Shown: positions 1 to 8,529 of the stretch, one piece after another
Numbering within the stretch: the first letter of the stretch is position 1
How the letters are laid out: the number at the start of each line of letters is the position of its first letter
Made by a program: the position numbers and the translations under genes
Assembly: GCA_025351355.1 (NCBI GenBank)
Contig: JANXWC010000161.1
Location: 1-37,397 of the forward strand
Reading direction: 5' to 3'
Length of the DNA: 37,397 nt
Source of the DNA: Hyphomicrobiaceae bacterium
GTDB taxonomy: Bacteria > Pseudomonadota > Alphaproteobacteria > Rhizobiales > Hyphomicrobiaceae
The notes under the pieces: generated by a model
What the model was told of the DNA's origin: nothing
What the model saw: the letters and a program-made list of their open reading frames with translations, nothing else
The model's database searches: none

Positions 1-1
1 T

Positions 2-292
2 CTTTTGAACGGTCTTCCAAATGATCCTGTCTGGAAGTCAGTACCGATCGATCATCAACCGCGCTTTCCCATCATAATTGGAGGCGGGCACGCCGACGTA
101 GTCAGACACCTTCGTCGTGAACCAGATGAGCTTTGGCATGAAATAATTGAATTAGGTAAGTCAGCCAACGTGAGTGATCAGCTAATTGCATCAGCCGGAA
201 AAGTCAGTTTGGCGAAATATGACATACAAAAAGGCGGATGGGACACGCTTACGATCATGGCGTCTAAATCACAAAAATTTCCACCAATTTAA
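2..292 (+). CDS. Unknown protein, C-terminal fragment (5' end outside window)
   Basis: The frame is open from the first bases of the window to a TAA at 290-292, so the visible 96 or so residues are probably the C-terminal end of a longer protein. An ATG at position 5 could also serve as a start, but no ribosome binding site can be judged. The peptide contains a glycine-rich IIIGGGHADVV stretch and an acidic EPDELWHEIIELG segment. I recognise no family. Base composition is AT-richer than in the genes right of 10 kb, like the rest of the left accessory segment. Confidence 0.35.
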   Translation, partial: LLNGLPNDPVWKSVPIDHQPRFPIIIGGGHADVVRHLRREPDELWHEIIELGKSANVSDQLIASAGKVSLAKYDIQKGGWDTLTIMASKSQKFPPI

Positions 293-355
293 ATCACGCA
301 TGCAAGCAGCGGCCTCAAATTTGTGCTGTTGTTGCGTGTGTAGCGGTGGATCCTA

Positions 356-1027
356 TCAATCCTCCCAAAAATTCCTAAATCGTTCCGGCGACAACTCGGT
401 GTAGCGCACCGTGTGCATGATGTTCTTGTGTCCGAGATAATGTTGCAGCGCGCGAGTGTCGCGACCATCGTTCGCCAACTTGTATCCGCACGCGTGTCGC
501 AGCATGTGTGGGTGGATTGGAAAAGGAAATTTACCGACGACCCCAAGTCTCGCGAAGAATTTACGGAAGCCAGCCGGCGTCATCGGTGCGCCGCGTTCGG
601 TCATAAAAACAAATCGGCTCCCACCATCTTCGCGTTTGAGTGCTCGCAGTGCGCGCATCTCTTCCCCACCGATCTGTTGCACGCTATACATTCCATTCTT
701 CACGCGCCGCACGTGCATCATGCCGGCTGAAAAATCTATTTGATCCCACGTGAGTGCGCAGAGCTCGACAACACGCAGCCCGTGCCGAAACGCCACCAGG
801 ATCATCGTCGCATCGCGCAGTCCGTATCGACGACCACGCTTTTTCGCAGCCTCGATCAATCGTTCAACTTCTTTTGGCGTCAGATATTCGCGAGGCCGCA
901 CATCCCGGTTCAGACCGCGGGGTGGCGGTACTGTCCCATTTACGGCGGTTGGCCGTGTTTTCGATTTGCGTTTTTTAGTGAGGATTTTCATGGCGTGGGT
1001 TCTTGGTACTGTCCCATCAAGGGGCAT
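356..1027 (-). CDS. Short tyrosine recombinase/integrase (FimB/XerC-like catalytic domain)
   Basis: Site-specific recombinase that would cut and rejoin DNA through a tyrosine nucleophile. The 223-residue product carries the full catalytic set of the phage-integrase family: Arg85 in GLRVVEL, Lys110, His174 and Arg177 in HPHMLRH, His200 in YLGH and the nucleophile Tyr209. The protein is short: there is essentially no N-terminal core-binding domain, only a basic tail before LTPKEVERLI at about residue 49. This is the size of FimB/FimE-type and some mobile-island recombinases. An ATG at 989-991 (MKILTKKRK) is an alternative start giving 211 residues; it would place the inverted repeat at 1008-1039 in the upstream region rather than over the start codon. 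No strong ribosome binding site precedes either ATG. The gene reads leftwards, away from the tps locus and the tRNA-Gln. Confidence 0.85.
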   Translation of the reverse strand: MPLDGTVPRTHAMKILTKKRKSKTRPTAVNGTVPPPRGLNRDVRPREYLTPKEVERLIEAAKKRGRRYGLRDATMILVAFRHGLRVVELCALTWDQIDFSAGMMHVRRVKNGMYSVQQIGGEEMRALRALKREDGGSRFVFMTERGAPMTPAGFRKFFARLGVVGKFPFPIHPHMLRHACGYKLANDGRDTRALQHYLGHKNIMHTVRYTELSPERFRNFWED

Positions 1028-1039
1028 TTATGGGACAGT
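1008..1039. repeat. Perfect 10-bp inverted repeat at the integrase start, with a third copy inside the gene
   Basis: ACTGTCCCAT at 1008-1017 is mirrored by ATGGGACAGT at 1030-1039 across a 12-base spacer. A third copy, ACTGTCCCAT, lies in direct orientation at 930-939 inside the integrase reading frame, where it encodes the second of two Gly-Thr-Val-Pro peptides. The position over or just upstream of the integrase start suggests an autoregulatory operator or recombinase arm sites. This is inference. Confidence 0.6.
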
Positions 1040-1109
1040 TGCAGGATAGCATATCCACAATCAAAAAAAGGGATTTTGCCCAGTAGCCGCTGGCGATGTA
1101 CAATTGATT

Positions 1110-1532
1110 ATGCTTGCGTCAATTGGCTTATTAGCCTGTGGATTTATTGTGTTATTAGCCATCACTTCTCCATTTGCAATGCTGGTGTACCAATCCAAAA
1201 GAGACGCCGCTTTTGAAAATCTTTCCACTCAGTATGGACTCCGCTTCGATCATTATCCTATATCATGGTATGCAGCATTATATGCTGCAGCAGTGCAAAC
1301 ACCCCCTACCATCCGCTCGCTGAAAGGATATATCGGCAAAGTAAATGTAATCGTGGAAGACTATGCGATTTCCATTGTGTGTTTCGGCGACTTGAATTTC
1401 TTGACCGGTTATATGCGAACAAAAGTGTGCACAGACGGTGTCGAGAAACAATTTCCAAAGCATGCGCTTTGGAGGCTCACGCCTGTAAATAAAATACGAT
1501 CGTTTCTGGAAGCGCTTCAACGGTCTTCCTAA
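1110..1532 (+). CDS. Small membrane-anchored protein of unknown function
   Basis: A 140-residue product with an N-terminal hydrophobic segment (roughly residues 2-26, LASIGLLACGFIVLLAITSPF) followed by a polar domain, which suggests a single-pass inner-membrane protein or an uncleaved signal anchor. I recognise no family. The start chosen is the ATG at 1110-1112; a TTG two codons upstream is also possible, and neither has a clear ribosome binding site. The stop codon at 1530-1532 directly abuts the convergent stop codon of the tpsA gene at 1533-1535. Codon use is AT-rich relative to the right half of the window, in keeping with an acquired segment. It may be an accessory of the neighbouring secretion locus, but nothing in the sequence proves that. 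Confidence 0.5.
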   Translation: MLASIGLLACGFIVLLAITSPFAMLVYQSKRDAAFENLSTQYGLRFDHYPISWYAALYAAAVQTPPTIRSLKGYIGKVNVIVEDYAISIVCFGDLNFLTGYMRTKVCTDGVEKQFPKHALWRLTPVNKIRSFLEALQRSS

Positions 1533-4500
1533 TTAGAGTCCCCAAATAAATCCATACGTATATGCCGTTGCAAATGCAGTTGCAATCTTTGCGATATCGA
1601 GCGGATACGCTAGAGCCGGGCTTCCGTATGTTTCGACAAATAGTTCCAAGAATATTCTCGTCGTGTCATTTGCTGCGATTAAATAATTTCCTTGATTGAG
1701 TTCCTCATTGGCTTGCCATGCCGCCTTGAATTTCAAGGTCAATTCTGCCGCAATCTCGGCCACGGGTGCGGCTACCCCGCCGTAGGCCAATGCGCTAACT
1801 TTGGCGATTAGATCCTGCAATTCGTTTTGAAAAGTCTCGTTTGCCAAGGCATATTCAAGACCTAATGCATTCCGTCTCTGCAATTCGGCAAATCCTGATC
1901 CCGAAAACAGTATGCTCGCCGGCGCAATATTCGGAGTCGAAATTGCCACCTTTGGATTTATAGCCGAGATGAGTGCCAAGCCAAAAGGATCGGGAAAACC
2001 TTGCGGTGCCAAAATGATAATTGGCGGAGTTGTCGGAGCGATCGGCAGCGGCGCTTGAACTGGAGTGGAAGGAGGCCCATTCAATACAATACCCACAACT
2101 GGCGACGTAGGCAGTATCGTTTGCCAGCGCAGATAGGGATAACCCGCATTCACTATCGGATTGATACCCCAGATGGTTGGGTTGAAACCTGCCGGAAGCC
2201 CTGTCTTCAATTGCGCGGTCGTCTGACCTGTTCCGGAGTCGCTGGTCGCTTGACCGGACGTTTGAGTGTCCCAGTACGCATTCGTCGTCGTTGCGCAGCA
2301 CGTAGCAAACCCAACTAATCCTCCGAAAGTTCCCCCGACCGACCCAGTTACAGCGCCGGTGGAATATGATTCTGTAATGACGCTGTGGTTCGTGGTGAAC
2401 CCCACAAATTCACAGCATCTTGAAAGACCAACCAATCCTCCCGCGATTATCGCAACCCCCTGCGCATTTACCGAACCCGTCGCGTATGATCGATCAATTG
2501 AGCCTTGGTTGTTACCAATCAATCCTCCCACCGCTGTCAGATTGTTCCCTGCACCAGCACCGCCGATGCTCGACACCGGACCAGATGCATACGATTGACT
2601 GATGGTTCCCGTCTGCAGATTCAAGCCAACCAAGCCCCCCACAGCGTACGGGAAAAAACTGTGAAAGAATGCAGTGTTCGCTACGGCCCCGGTCGCGTAC
2701 GATTGGCTGATACTACCCTCATTTACGCCAACTAAGCCGCCGAGATTGACATCAACTACTGCGTCGAGATTGCTGACCGATCCGGTCGCATGGGATTGCA
2801 AAATAATTCCTGAAACACCGTTATAGGCCACCAAGCCGCCCGTACGACCACCCGTGGTGGTCACGACATTTGCTGAGGAGGATGATTGTATTATCGTCCC
2901 ACTGTTAACGCCGACTAGTCCTCCAACGACGTCTGGGTTGCCTTGTCCTCTAACCGTCCCCGAGGTAGAGACATTGACAATTGTTCCATCGTTTATCGCG
3001 ACGAGTCCGCCAACAAAAGTATTCGAAGTGATGCCAGTCACCGACTCGTTCGTCAGCGATAGATTTTTCACAGTGCCAGTCGACCCGCCGAATAGACCTA
3101 AATACCCGGTCGAATACACCTCGGTCAGTCCATTAATCGTATGCTGCTGGCCATCGAGAGTACCTGCAAACGGAATTGAGTTGCTTCCGATCGAAATGAA
3201 TCCAATTCCGCCGTTCCAGCTCGCCGTCGCGCTTGCGTCGATATCCCTCCGAAGCGCATAGGCTCCCGCGAGATTTTGCTGAATTGCCTGCAGGTCGGTT
3301 ACGTTGTTCACCAGCATGTAAGATGTGAGCTGGTTTGGGACCGCGCCATTGGTCAAAACCCCCGACCCATAGTTAGTGGGTGATGAGTAACTTGTTGGAT
3401 TGTAGAAGATCGACACCAAACCCGTGCTACCTGAGAAGTCGACCTTTCCTGTCCCCGAGAAAACGACCGTCCCCGTTCCGCTCCCCGAGTTGTCGGCACT
3501 CAATATCAAGTTGCCGGCCCCAGTGTTGGTGATCGTCACGCCCGGCATCACGGTAATGTTGCGATTGGCACTAAGCGTGAGCGTGTTGGCGTTGCCCCAA
3601 CTCACGCTCTGGGCAACTGTGATGTCACCGGCGTCGGTACCGGCCGCGCTTGTGTTGACAACGACATTGTTACCGGCGAGCGCCGTCTGAATCGCCGTCG
3701 GCGTTACAATCCAGGTACCACTTGTGCCGATCGTTACGTCTTTCGGATCAAGCAGCAAGGTCCCAGGAACTCCAGAGTTCACGCCCAGGTTCGCACTGCC
3801 GTTGAATGCGAGTTTTTCAGACCCAGACACTTCTGCAAAACCGCCGTTGCCCGTGATGCTCCCGCCTCGTGCCTGGAGGATTCCGTTAAAAGCTGTCGAT
3901 CCGTCCGACCAGATGACGATCTTGCCGCCGTTGCCTTTATTGATAGCTGACGCGTTGATCGCCGAGGCCGCGTCGACCGTCACCGTTGTGGCTGTTGGAA
4001 TTGAAGTCTGTTCCATCGCTGCTTGTCGGACGCCAGAGACAGCGGGGTTGAGTATGCCGCCGCCGGTGTCGCCACCTATAAGAACTTTACCGCCGCCCGA
4101 GATACCTGAAGCGTCGATGATGACACCAGCAAGAGCGATGCTCTCGCCGGTAATCTGGACGGTGCCACCGATTGTGCCTTGATCCTTGCCAGCAACATCA
4201 AGTGTTCCCGACACCTTGACCGTTTGCACCGGAGCGCCTTGAACTTTCGTTTTCGCCGTTTGTGCTCCAAGCACAATCCTACCGTTGGCAGTTCCGACAC
4301 TGCGAGCCTCGATGACTCCCGAATTGTTGATGACGCTATCGACCAGAGCACGCGCCGTTACCGCAGTCAGTGCGACGGTGCCGCCTCTGGCGGACAGCTT
4401 GCCGCGATTTTCGATCAAGCTGGTGATCGGTCTGCCGGTAGATACGTCGATGACCTGCGCAGCAATCGCGTCATTGAGTTGAAACTTGATGAGATTGTCA

Positions 4501-5120
4501 CCGTACAGGTCAAGCGCGAAGCCGTTACCGGCAGCCAGCGCAATTTTGCCAAGCCTCGCAGTAATGATGCCATCGTTGCGCACGGCCGGTGCCACCAGCG
4601 CCGCAATGCCGACATCACCGACGCTGAACGTTCCCTGGTTAATGATCGAGGCTTTCGGATTGCCAGAGATGTTGAACAGATACCGACCAGCAAGAAAATC
4701 AGTATCTTTGATGTCGTGCGTGGTTGCCAGAAAACCTGCGGTGTTGACGACTGCTGTTTTCCCAAAAATGAAGCCCTCAGGATTGACCAAGAAAACCTGA
4801 CCGTTGGCGGTTAGATTGCCAAAAATACTGGACGGACTTCTGGCACCGACGACGCGATTGAGGGCCACCGAGGCCGCATTCGGTTGAATGAATCGCGTCG
4901 TCTCTCCGACGCCGATGTTGAACGATTGCCAATTGAGAATGACGCGATTACTGAATTGGTTGACTGTGACGTTGCTGGTGCTTTGCCCCTGAATTGTGGC
5001 GCTGCCGCCAACGACCTGACCGCCCATCGGGTCAGCCGAGACGTTCACAGAAAAGCCGACAAGAGCAATCAGGATTGCCCCGAGGCAGCGCCGGCCACTT
5101 ACGCGAGTTCGCGCCTGCAT
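1533..5120 (-). CDS. TpsA-type exoprotein: filamentous-haemagglutinin secretion domain plus GLUG-like repeats
   Basis: Secreted or surface-exposed protein of a two-partner (type Vb) secretion system, probably an adhesin. Residues 1 to about 30 form a Sec signal peptide ending VSADP. Residues 32 to about 260 are the TPS domain that addresses the protein to its TpsB partner: the pattern NRVVGARSPSSIFG, ANGQVFLVNPEG (NPEG at 113-116) is typical of FhaA/HMW1-like N-termini. A long beta-rich region follows, then several GLUG-type repeats with the core GGLVG(V/L)N at about 690-960. The last 150 residues are different: a proline-rich stretch and a mostly helical C-terminus ending YGFIWGL. Two vicinal cysteine pairs (RCCEF, TCCAT) lie in the repeat region. 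GAGAGG upstream of the ATG at 5118-5120 is a good ribosome binding site. The gene follows tpsB by about 10 bases, so the two are co-transcribed and possibly translationally coupled. The cargo function is unknown. Confidence 0.88.
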   Translation of the reverse strand: MQARTRVSGRRCLGAILIALVGFSVNVSADPMGGQVVGGSATIQGQSTSNVTVNQFSNRVILNWQSFNIGVGETTRFIQPNAASVALNRVVGARSPSSIFGNLTANGQVFLVNPEGFIFGKTAVVNTAGFLATTHDIKDTDFLAGRYLFNISGNPKASIINQGTFSVGDVGIAALVAPAVRNDGIITARLGKIALAAGNGFALDLYGDNLIKFQLNDAIAAQVIDVSTGRPITSLIENRGKLSARGGTVALTAVTARALVDSVINNSGVIEARSVGTANGRIVLGAQTAKTKVQGAPVQTVKVSGTLDVAGKDQGTIGGTVQITGESIALAGVIIDASGISGGGKVLIGGDTGGGILNPAVSGVRQAAMEQTSIPTATTVTVDAASAINASAINKGNGGKIVIWSDGSTAFNGILQARGGSITGNGGFAEVSGSEKLAFNGSANLGVNSGVPGTLLLDPKDVTIGTSGTWIVTPTAIQTALAGNNVVVNTSAAGTDAGDITVAQSVSWGNANTLTLSANRNITVMPGVTITNTGAGNLILSADNSGSGTGTVVFSGTGKVDFSGSTGLVSIFYNPTSYSSPTNYGSGVLTNGAVPNQLTSYMLVNNVTDLQAIQQNLAGAYALRRDIDASATASWNGGIGFISIGSNSIPFAGTLDGQQHTINGLTEVYSTGYLGLFGGSTGTVKNLSLTNESVTGITSNTFVGGLVAINDGTIVNVSTSGTVRGQGNPDVVGGLVGVNSGTIIQSSSSANVVTTTGGRTGGLVAYNGVSGIILQSHATGSVSNLDAVVDVNLGGLVGVNEGSISQSYATGAVANTAFFHSFFPYAVGGLVGLNLQTGTISQSYASGPVSSIGGAGAGNNLTAVGGLIGNNQGSIDRSYATGSVNAQGVAIIAGGLVGLSRCCEFVGFTTNHSVITESYSTGAVTGSVGGTFGGLVGFATCCATTTNAYWDTQTSGQATSDSGTGQTTAQLKTGLPAGFNPTIWGINPIVNAGYPYLRWQTILPTSPVVGIVLNGPPSTPVQAPLPIAPTTPPIIILAPQGFPDPFGLALISAINPKVAISTPNIAPASILFSGSGFAELQRRNALGLEYALANETFQNELQDLIAKVSALAYGGVAAPVAEIAAELTLKFKAAWQANEELNQGNYLIAANDTTRIFLELFVETYGSPALAYPLDIAKIATAFATAYTYGFIWGL

Positions 5121-5130
5121 GACACACCTC

Positions 5131-6822
5131 TCAATACTTCACGGTCAGTTCAGCATGCCCGCGCCAGTTTTTATCCAGATCGCCACCGATGCCACGCGCC
5201 GCTTCGAGCCCGATAGAAACATTGTCCTGCCAGCCCAGCCGAATGCCACCGCCGGCCGAACTTCCGCTTTGGTCGGAAGGAGTTCCTGCCGTCGTTGTAA
5301 GGCGGCTCAGAAAGCCTTGATCGACAAAACCGAAGAGCTGTGTGCGTGAGAAAGGATTGCCGGCGATAGTTGGGTCGTAGCGCAACTCAACAGCCGCGTT
5401 CACGCAACTGTCGCCAGTCAGCGCTGATGGATCAAAGGCGCGGCCATAAAGTTTGCCACCGTAGGAACATTGCTCGACGACCAGCAGTGGGTTCCACGCG
5501 TATTGACCATACAGGACGCCATAGAGAGAAAATCCGGGGGCAAAACTGCGAAGATCTTGCACCCGTGAAATCGTCGCTTCAATTTTGCTGAAGTCGACTC
5601 GGCCACCGACCCGCGACGGGATCGGGTTGTCATTGTCCGTACTGCCGAGCCCATCGACGCCTCGACTCAGGGTTGCCTGCAAGAGATTGATGCCACCGAA
5701 GTTGTCCGCGTGATCATAGTCCAAGCGAGCGCGCAGTCCCCTCACTCGATCTTCGGTTAGCGGCACGCCGAGAGCGTTGCTCTTTACGTCTTCACTGAAA
5801 GCGATCCCGGACAGCGTGAGATTTTGATCGCGAGTGCGGATTACCGGATACGCGAGTGCCGCTGAAAAAAGAATGCCATTGCTGTCATAGTTGATCGCTT
5901 GCAGCGCGCCTAGTCCTGGAATGCCTGTGTTATATGATCCCGTGATTGATAAGTTGAGACCTTCGGAGGTGAGCACTTGCTTGTATGTGCCCTCGGCATA
6001 ACGAAGTTGCTCGGTGTTCGGCACGACGGTTGCGTAGGTGCCCGAAATTGATTCATGCAGCCCGAGCGCATTGTTTAGGCTCGCGCTCGCCCGTGCCTGC
6101 CAAGGCCCGCGTCCGTTCGAGCCCCAGTTGTCGCCGCTCACCAACGCGTCGACCGGCTTCGTCGTAACTGTCACTACCAGGGTCGATGCACGCGGTTCAC
6201 TTTTCGACGGTTGGAATGTCGACGAGAATTTGAGCCCCGGCAGATCACCGGCCAACAGCATGTACCGTTCAATGACTTTGATATTCACCGGTCGGCTTTC
6301 GATGATGCGCCGCTCGTAACTACTAAAAAAATCGCGGTAGCGTTCCTTGATGCCGTCGGGCCAGATCACCCGATCGACGTAACCTTCGATGATCTCCAGT
6401 CGAACCGCAGCGCCGCTCGGGCTTAGTGTTTGTGGAGGTACGATCGCGCGTGACAAGACGTAACCGTCTTGGCCATAGCGGGCAGTGATGCGGGCCGCCA
6501 GAGCGTAAATTTCTGTGACCGGCATCGATTTTCCGAGCAGCGGATCGGTTAGATCGGAAAAATCACGGGCACTATAGATTGTGCTGCCAGTAATCTCGAA
6601 GCGCGACACGCTGAACTTGATGCTGCCCGCATTTGCAGGCGGCACCGTTGACGGCAACTGAATACCGCCAGTGCGCGGCAGGGACTTTGGTTGTGGTGGT
6701 GATTCGAACCGTTGCTGTACTCGCCCCGCATCGACGGAAGGCGGAACGACTTGTGCCGACGCCGCAACCGTAAGGCCGAGCACCAACGCCGTCGCCACAA
6801 ACGTCGTGGGAAACAAACACAC
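5131..6822 (-). CDS. TpsB-type outer-membrane transporter (ShlB/FhaC/HecB family)
   Basis: Outer-membrane 16-stranded barrel protein of the Omp85 superfamily that recognises the TPS domain of its partner and moves it across the outer membrane. The 563-residue product has a signal peptide (residues 1 to about 23, ending ASAQ), a proline-rich linker, POTRA domains from about residue 70 (FSVSRFEITGSTIY, then LEIIEGYVDRV near 150) and a C-terminal barrel. The segment GRAFDPSALTGDS at 460-472 corresponds to the conserved loop-6 region of ShlB-like proteins, and the chain ends in an aromatic residue (VKY), as in barrel proteins needing BAM assembly. Family length is about 550-590, so the gene looks complete. 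The start is a GTG at 6820-6822 with no strong ribosome binding site. It is the first gene of the tpsB-tpsA operon; the 312 bases upstream should hold the promoter. Confidence 0.9.
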   Translation of the reverse strand: MCLFPTTFVATALVLGLTVAASAQVVPPSVDAGRVQQRFESPPQPKSLPRTGGIQLPSTVPPANAGSIKFSVSRFEITGSTIYSARDFSDLTDPLLGKSMPVTEIYALAARITARYGQDGYVLSRAIVPPQTLSPSGAAVRLEIIEGYVDRVIWPDGIKERYRDFFSSYERRIIESRPVNIKVIERYMLLAGDLPGLKFSSTFQPSKSEPRASTLVVTVTTKPVDALVSGDNWGSNGRGPWQARASASLNNALGLHESISGTYATVVPNTEQLRYAEGTYKQVLTSEGLNLSITGSYNTGIPGLGALQAINYDSNGILFSAALAYPVIRTRDQNLTLSGIAFSEDVKSNALGVPLTEDRVRGLRARLDYDHADNFGGINLLQATLSRGVDGLGSTDNDNPIPSRVGGRVDFSKIEATISRVQDLRSFAPGFSLYGVLYGQYAWNPLLVVEQCSYGGKLYGRAFDPSALTGDSCVNAAVELRYDPTIAGNPFSRTQLFGFVDQGFLSRLTTTAGTPSDQSGSSAGGGIRLGWQDNVSIGLEAARGIGGDLDKNWRGHAELTVKY

Positions 6823-7134
6823 GTTAAAGATCCAGTACGCCGCTTACATCGTCATTAATCAGGGGCGTATCACAGCGACAAGCTGATAACTTTGTGGGCA
6901 CCCGATCTCTAAAGCTTGGTGATAAATCAGTCACGCGGTGTGCACCTCGTTGCAACCTGGGCCACAACGGGTGGTCGCATGAACCGATTGTCCGGTGCAC
7001 CAGTCACGTTATTTCGTTCACGGCATCACTCTCAGGCGAACGGCCATAACACTCAAAACCATATCGGCGCACCAACCGGAGTGCCTAAAAAGTGCCTATA
7101 ACAGTATCACTGAATGCTAAGTTATTGATTTTGT
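6823..7134. other. Non-coding gap between tpsB and tRNA-Gln
   Basis: No gene is supported here. The stretch must contain the promoter of the leftward tpsB-tpsA operon, but I see no convincing -35/-10 pair. Close to the tRNA 3' end there is a short tandem of AGTGCCTA (two copies within 7079-7098). I found no copy of the tRNA 3' end in this gap. Confidence 0.4.
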
Positions 7135-7208
<74 letters not shown>

Positions 7209-7489
7209 GCACCGACGCCGCGGTGAGGTCCCGAGAGACAGCGGCTTTTACTCCCACCGGTCCGATGATGCAAGCGGCAAGCAAATCCTTTTCTGCGGCT
7301 TCCCGCTCCGCGAAATTTCGCCCTCCAATCCGACTTGACGCGTGGAACGCCCCCTCAGAACGCCCCTTCGGCTTTTGTTTCGTGCTTCTCTTCGGAAAAA
7401 CCACTGCACACCCTAGATCTCGTCCGGGGGCATGCTTTGACCATTCCCACTCGAGTGCCATTACCTCGCCTTGCAGGTACCGACTCACA
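7209..7489. other. Gap between tRNA-Gln and the PlsC remnant; no convincing gene
   Basis: A minus-strand frame encoding about 109 residues crosses this stretch, but it would read through the tRNA and resembles no family I know. It follows directly on the PlsC-like remnant, so it may be further decayed sequence of the same broken gene. I cannot identify acyltransferase or AMP-ligase motifs in it. Confidence 0.3.
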
Positions 7490-7597
7490 CTTCAGCGGGC
7501 TCACACCGTGCAGCATCGGTGCCGCGAGCATGCGGACGTGTGTAATGATTGTCGGCTCGCCTTCTTTGGGCAAGTACTCCAGTCCACTGACCTCTAG
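7490..7597 (-). pseudogene. PlsC-like acyltransferase remnant, separated from its MFS half by an IS
   Basis: In one minus-strand frame the sequence reads LEVSGLEYLPKEGEPTIITH and goes on with VRMLAAPMLHGVSPLK. This resembles the start of the PlsC domain in fused MFS/acyltransferase (Aas-like) proteins, where a (VE)V-GLE-LPK-G segment leads to the NHxxxxD catalytic motif. Here the motif reads THVRMLA: the His remains but the preceding Asn and the Asp are lost. On the other side of the IS the matching frame reads IFQLAYAL up to the CTAG target site, so removing the IS and one CTAG copy gives a continuous IFQLAYALEVSGLEYLPK. Homology is judged by eye. Confidence 0.5.
7594..7597. repeat. Left target-site duplication CTAG of the IS element
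   Basis: CTAG at 7594-7597 directly precedes the left terminal repeat and matches CTAG at 8526-8529 after the right one. A C-TA-G target is usual for IS5-family (IS427-group) elements. Confidence 0.8.
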
Positions 7598-8525
7598 GGC
7601 CTGTCGTCAGTTGGGGCTGTCCATAAAGCAGCGGTTGGCTTGAAATCGCGTTCCAACGGCAATGAAGTCTTCAGTCATGGGATTCCCAAATCATTATTTC
7701 TCTGACTCATGGGTGGTCGGCAACAGGGAGGCCGACCGATGCATCGCTATGCTTTGCGCGACGACCAGTGGCTCAGGATCAGGGACATGCTGCCTGGCCG
7801 CGAAGGCCATGTCGGAGGCACGCCGCCGGACAATCGATTGTTCGTCGACGCCGTGATTTTCTGCTATCGGACAAGCATTCCGTGGCGCGATCTGCCGAGC
7901 CGTTACGACCATTGGAAATAAACCACAAACGCTACCACAGATGGTGCGAAAGTGACGTGTTTACGTGGATTTTTGAAATGCAGGCGCGCGACGCCGATAA
8001 CGAAATTCATGATGCTCGACGCAACCATCGTGCGTGCTTACCAGCACAGCGCCGGCGCTCAAAAAAAGGTGGCGAGAACCAAGCCATCGGCCGTTCGTGT
8101 GATGGCCTGACGACCAAGATCCACGCCGTCGTCGTGTCGGAGACGCACTTCCGCACGATGCCCTCGGCAATCCCTTCGCGCTCTCGATCACGCCGGGGCA
8201 AGCTGCTGACATCACCGAAACCGAGCCGCTTCTCGATCGGATCGAGATGGGTGCACTGCTCGCCGACAAGGGCTACGATTCCGACGCGCTGGTCGCGGCG
8301 CTCGAAGCGCGCGATGTTACGCCAGCGATGCCTTCGAAGGCCACTCGGAAACAGCAGCGCAAGACCGATTTTGCCCTCTATCGCGAGCGCAATCTCATCG
8401 AGCGCTGCTTTTGCACCTTGAAGAATTATCGGGCCATCGCAACGCGCTACGACAAACTCGCCAGCACATTCCTGGCTGGCGTCCTGCTCGTCTGCGTGGT
8501 CATTTGGCTCAACTGACGACAGGCC
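7598..8525 (+). mobile_element. IS5-family (IS427-group-like) insertion sequence, decayed transposase
   Basis: The element is 928 bp long and bounded by perfect 15-bp terminal inverted repeats, GGCCTGTCGTCAGTT at 7598-7612 and its complement at 8511-8525, with CTAG duplicated on both sides. The intact ends and target duplications imply a fairly recent or well-preserved insertion, whereas the transposase is broken in several places. It lies between the two parts of a former MFS-PlsC gene. Confidence 0.9.
7739..8516 (+). pseudogene. IS5-family DDE transposase, multiply frameshifted
   Basis: Starts at ATG 7739-7741 behind a strong AGGGAGG at 7725-7731. The N-terminal part (YALRDDQWLRIRDMLPG, then DNRLFVDAVIFCYRTSIPWRDLP) is typical of IS427-group transposases, where LFVDAV carries the first catalytic Asp. 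The frame stops at TAA 7919-7921; the protein continues in a second frame with HKRYHRWCE, in a third with MLDATIVRAYQHSAGA, returns at a run of seven A residues near 8064-8070 (GGENQAIGRSCDGLTTKIHAV) and moves once more near 8150 to reach MGALLADKGYDSDALVAAL and the terminal NLIERCFCTLKNYRAIATRYDK, which holds the last acidic catalytic residue. The A-run resembles the programmed frameshift site of this group; the other shifts look like true damage. The stop codon lies inside the right terminal repeat. Confidence 0.85.
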
Positions 8526-8529
8526 CTAG
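8526..8529. repeat. Right target-site duplication CTAG; also supplies the stop of the MFS frame
   Basis: CTAG at 8526-8529 repeats the left flank of the IS. On the minus strand the TAG within it ends the upstream MFS reading frame. Because CTAG was already the target, that stop would also be present before insertion in this frame. Confidence 0.8.

Noticed and set aside
1-1100. Search for a second copy of the tRNA-Gln 3' end as an attachment site near the integrase
   Set aside because: No matching stretch seen in this interval.
8526-8529. The idea that IS insertion created the stop codon of the MFS gene
   Set aside because: The TAG is part of the CTAG target itself, so it would be present in that frame before insertion; the truncation is better explained by an upstream frameshift.
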